Shown piece by piece: positions 60,311 to 64,000 of a stretch of 64,000 nt of DNA. Under the pieces are notes generated by a model that had not been told where the DNA came from, did no database searches, and saw only the letters and a list, made by a program, of their open reading frames with translations. Positions within the stretch are counted from its first letter, which is position 1, and each line of letters begins with the position of its first letter. Where the stretch lies: positions 1 to 64,000 of the forward strand of contig QZCP01000252.1 of NCBI GenBank assembly GCA_003956705.1. Direction: 5' to 3'. The position numbers were made by a program, and so were the translations under genes. Source of the stretch: Brevipalpus yothersi (lineage: Eukaryota > Arthropoda > Arachnida > Trombidiformes > Tenuipalpidae).

Positions 60311-60383
60311 TTTCCATTCCAAAGAGGATAGTTCAGCTGTCCATTACCTAGTTCATCCAACATTTCAGAGGTTAGCTGTTGAT
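60311..60383 (-). other. Possible isolated internal exon
   Basis: On the minus strand 73 bases are flanked by a pyrimidine tract with TTTTTTCAG and a consensus GTAAGT. They read Gln-Gln-Leu-Thr-Ser-Glu-Met-Leu-Asp-Glu-Leu-Gly-Asn-Gly-Gln-Leu-Asn-Tyr-Pro-Leu. The composition looks like protein, but no partner exon was found on either side, and the family is unknown. Confidence 0.3.
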
Positions 60384-63300
60384 CTGAAAAAATGTGATAA
60401 AAAAAGTCAAAATTCAGAATTTTATGGGATGGAAAATATTCTTCAAGAGGGCAGTAAATTGAGAGCAGTGTGGGTATATATGGTTTCATTCACTTGGAAT
60501 AATAGGATTGAAGCACACTCAAATCTATTCACAAAATTCTAAGGAACATTTGAAATTGTGAGTAAATTTTTCCGTAAAACTGAGAGATCTATATATTTTG
60601 CCATTATATTCAGAAAAGTTGTCTATTCCTACAGCAATAATCATCCAAGCTTATGGAGGAGGATTATCTGAATTGTTTACCAGAGTTTCCGTAATAAAAA
60701 TAAGAAAATGAAATAGATTTTGGCCTTTCTCATCTGGAATCTTAGGAAACTGGAACTTGGAAACTTTTTCGAAAACATAATTCTGGAAAGATGGTATTGC
60801 TGCTTGAAGTTTCCAAGGAACTCCCTTTTTTGATCATAAAAATGAACCGAAGAGATATTATCATGATTTTATTCTTCTACTTGGCATAACATTTTTGAGA
60901 GAAGCTACAGTAAAGAATAAAAGAGCCATTCACTTCATATTCTTTACTAACAATCTATCTTGAATGTAAGCAGCCATAAATTGCCGATATAAATTCATCA
61001 ATCATATTTATTCATCACACAAGCAGAATAAATGGAAATTTATTATTTTTTTGAGTTTTGACTTAATCAAAGAAAGATATATAATCATGATTATATATCA
61101 AATGGATGCTGAAACTCAGTCATAACACATGTATCTATGTTTTTGAGCTTTCTAATGGACTGGCTTCAACTCAAAATGTAACATATTATATTCTCAATTG
61201 GAATGGTTGCTTTGCTCATGAGTAATATTCTATGAAAGAACATTCAAAGTAAGGAGTAGAATAAAGAAACAACTTGACAATGTCACTTTTTCTTACATGG
61301 CATTTGGATCTCAATTAAAGTTATCACTGGAAACAAAATTAATGATTATGACCTTCTTTTCTACCATGCTAACTGTGCTAAGTTTAGACATTTATAGAGT
61401 CAATATTCCATCAGATATTTAGTGTATAAAGATTCATCCTGGAGCTAGAGTTTTTTCATTTCTTCATTCTTCTCATCATAATGCTACCAAAAAGATCAAA
61501 ACTGAATCAACAGTCGGCAGTTTAACAACGAAGTTGGAGACCAGAAAAAGGCAAAAAGAGATATTATCAGATGCTCCTAGTGATTTTTTCCTGTCTGATC
61601 TCATCGAGAACAATCATAAAACCCACAAAGATGACTCAATTCTATTGATGAGCATTAGTGGTGATGTTATTAGTTTTCAATGAATAGTTATGAGAAAATT
61701 TCCGGAAGACTTATACGCACTTCCATGAAGACGCAATAGGAAGAGAAAGATGCTTCAGGTAGACATTTTGTGAACTAATGATGAAAACAAAATCTATGTG
61801 ATTGAAATAATCTAAATGTACATACAACAACCAGATATCATATTTATAGAGGTAGTTCAGATATCTTGTATCTATTTGTCATAAAAGTTGTACTTCCTTC
61901 TGATCTAAGATTTTGTAACATTACAAATCTTGTTTACGTTGGGTATCTGAGAATTCTTTCACTGTATTAAGAGTATGTCTTCCCTTTTCTAAATATTTTG
62001 TAGGTTCATCTTTTTTTCCCTTGTTATGCTTGATCTAGAATAACAATTTGAGGAGCTAACTTGAGTTAGATGATGAAAAAAATGATATTTTTCTCTAGAC
62101 AAGAGCCTTAATATAGGCTAGATGATTACATGATACATGTTTATATATGATATGTTCACATTTTATTGATCGACTTCCCTCTCTAGTATGAAATCAACCA
62201 ACCATATAGAAGCACATACAATTTACGATCATTTTCATAATGTATCATGTGTTAAAATTTTTATCAGAACATATCATGCGTACATTTGCCTACTATGGTT
62301 CAAAAGATTGCTAAAATGACCAGAATTTCGTTTGTAGTCTCAGAATAAAGAGTCTGGAAAAGAATTCTAGGACTATGTGCCGAATGTTCCACTTTTGTGG
62401 GAAAAAATCAAAAGATTTGAACAAAGTGATTCTCTCAAGGAAACCCAGGAGAAAATTTTTCAGAGATGGGTTTTTAAAATCATAGTCTAGTCAGTAAACT
62501 TTGGTAAAGTTCTCTTCTCATGGTTGAGATAGAGCCAAGTATTATTTTTTACTGAATTGTTTTGACCGAGAGTGCATTAGAAAAATTTCTTCAAAGCCTC
62601 TGAATGAGATTGAAAAAGGTTTATGAGTCACCAGACAAATGCTACGATCAGATTATTAGAATCAAAAAAACTGTCAACAATGCTGGAAAGAATTCATATT
62701 TTTTGTTTACCCAAAGGGAATAAATCAGTATGTTTTGAGCTCTACTAATCTCAATTGACTCGAAAGAGGCTGGAAAATTTTTTTTCTCCTTCTATCATAA
62801 ACCATTTTGAGCAATCTTGAGTGTACGAATACTGCTCCTGAATCAACCTAAAATGAAAATATAATAATGGGCTCTTCCTGAAAAACATTTCTATTCAAAT
62901 ACTAATGCTTCAATAATATTAACCGCGCTTAGGCCATACAAGTGGACAAGTACATGTGTATTTAACCACTTGGGTTGAAAAGGCCCGATTCTCAACTATA
63001 TACCTTTGATGAAAGAGGATTGTGAACAGGTATCGAAAGTACAACAGATGAGTATTTTTTCCGACAAACAAGTGTGTTCTTTTTGGATTGCTCTTGTGTA
63101 TAATAGAAGTATGGAGAGGATATTCAGGCCAACATTTCCTTATACCAGTGAATAAGCAATCCCTAGTGGAGTGTTTTTCCCATCAGAACATTATTTTATT
63201 TATATTAATGGCTGTATTAATAGTTCACATTTTATAGGACCAAACTGTTGAGGCGTCATGTATGTACTTGACCAAAATTATCATTAGTCTTGTGTGTTGT

Positions 63301-63413
63301 TTGGACAGGATAACAATATGAGACTGTAATCTGACCACATTCACGATCAACTAGAGACTGAATTGTCTTTCTAGAAGATCCTACTGGAAAAAGTATACCT
63401 CAAATTCAAGATG

Positions 63414-63416
<3 letters not shown>

Positions 63417-63445
<29 letters not shown>

Positions 63446-63446
63446 A
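63417..63446. repeat. CT dinucleotide microsatellite
   Basis: A short CT run followed by CACTCACTCTC. It is the last of the GA/CT repeats in the window. Confidence 0.85.
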
Positions 63447-64000
63447 CTCACTCTCAGTCTTCCATTTTCTCCTCAATTATGGCCTCTATTTTGGTTATAA
63501 ACTCAATTCTCACATAGCTAGCGAGAGTTCTTGTTTCGTCAGAAGAGAGTTTATCTTGTCACTATTTGCCATTTCATTGAGACATATAAGCGTATTGAGA
63601 TGAAATATCGTTCCCAGAGATAGAAAAAATTTGCGCAAGAAAACTAGCCTCTCGAGAATTTTCGTCTACGCAATAAACAAGTCAAATGATATATACTTAT
63701 AATGGGTATTTGAGTAGCCTTGTGTCATAGTACATTCTGATATTCTTCACTTTTCCATCTCAAAGACTGTGATATTCAATCATATCAGAAGTAAGAGTCT
63801 CATTCATGTAAGTAACAGGTTACACAATGTACATGTTAAAATAATGATAAATTGGGTAAGAAATCAAAGCTTAAGCTGGCACAAAAAAGGTTTATCTGGT
63901 AAAATATTCCATCTGCAATCTGATATATTCGAGAATGTATATAACAAGTTTTTCCATTGGAAAGAGTAACACTGATATATAATAGATCAGCTTCTGGGAA

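Larger units (their letters stand above)
59373..64000. other. Gene-poor region, possible intron
   Basis: The stretch is AT-rich with CT runs at about 59559-59590 and 63417-63446. Apart from the possible exon at 60311-60383 no coding or RNA feature could be supported. The frame at 63769-63969 has no recognisable content. Confidence 0.5.

Noticed and set aside
1..64000. tRNA genes, CRISPR arrays, intact transposons
   Set aside because: I looked for B-box-like GGTTCGAATCC motifs, spaced direct repeats, and transposase or reverse-transcriptase motifs and found none convincing by eye.

Overview
This is an AT-rich window of nuclear DNA from an animal, most likely a small arthropod and plausibly a mite. 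The genes have short GT-AG introns, mostly about 50-300 bases. Several products are animal-specific: an arthropod-type ionotropic receptor, a neuropeptide-type GPCR, LAMTOR3, TAX1BP3, SLC46-like and ZDHHC proteins. There are many (GA)n/(CT)n microsatellites. The mite assignment is inference. No virus, operon, CRISPR array or tRNA was recognised.

Layout. Positions 1-5.6 kb hold no gene I can support. Positions 5.6-12.7 kb hold two minus-strand F-box genes with plus-strand 5S rRNA genes and decayed ionotropic-receptor (IR) pieces, plus an inverted copy of the last COQ3 exon. COQ3 itself is at 14.2-15.3 kb, a third 5S gene at 16.0 kb and a small cysteine-rich secreted protein at 17.1 kb. Positions 17.4-23.4 kb are gene-poor and rich in microsatellites. 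From 24 to 39 kb lies a compact housekeeping block: a six-cysteine secreted protein, an SLC46-like transporter, a long imperfect hairpin, SDHA (six exons, minus), a 47-residue membrane micropeptide, a DHHC palmitoyltransferase, a neuropeptide-type GPCR, TAX1BP3, NACA and LAMTOR3. From 39.7 to 59.4 kb is a second array with five plus-strand F-box genes. They are interleaved with minus-strand 5S genes or pseudogenes, IR remnants, LAMTOR3 3'-end fragments and one intact IR gene. Positions 59.4-64 kb show only one possible small exon.

Main result. Seven intact paralogous genes combine an N-terminal F-box with a C-terminal region resembling the FIST_C part of FBXO22. Each is followed on its 3' side by an antisense IR-derived sequence. 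Only one IR copy, after the last F-box gene, is still a full open frame. Many units also carry an antisense 5S gene or 5S pseudogene. The arrangement is mirrored: F-box genes are minus on the left and plus on the right. This points to an ancestral F-box/IR/5S unit that was amplified and inverted, in which the F-box gene was kept and the receptor usually lost. F-box proteins normally act as substrate receptors of SCF ubiquitin ligases; what these paralogs target cannot be read from the sequence.

Exon boundaries were set by hand from GT-AG sites, reading frame and protein continuity. They are consistent in phase but not backed by transcripts.
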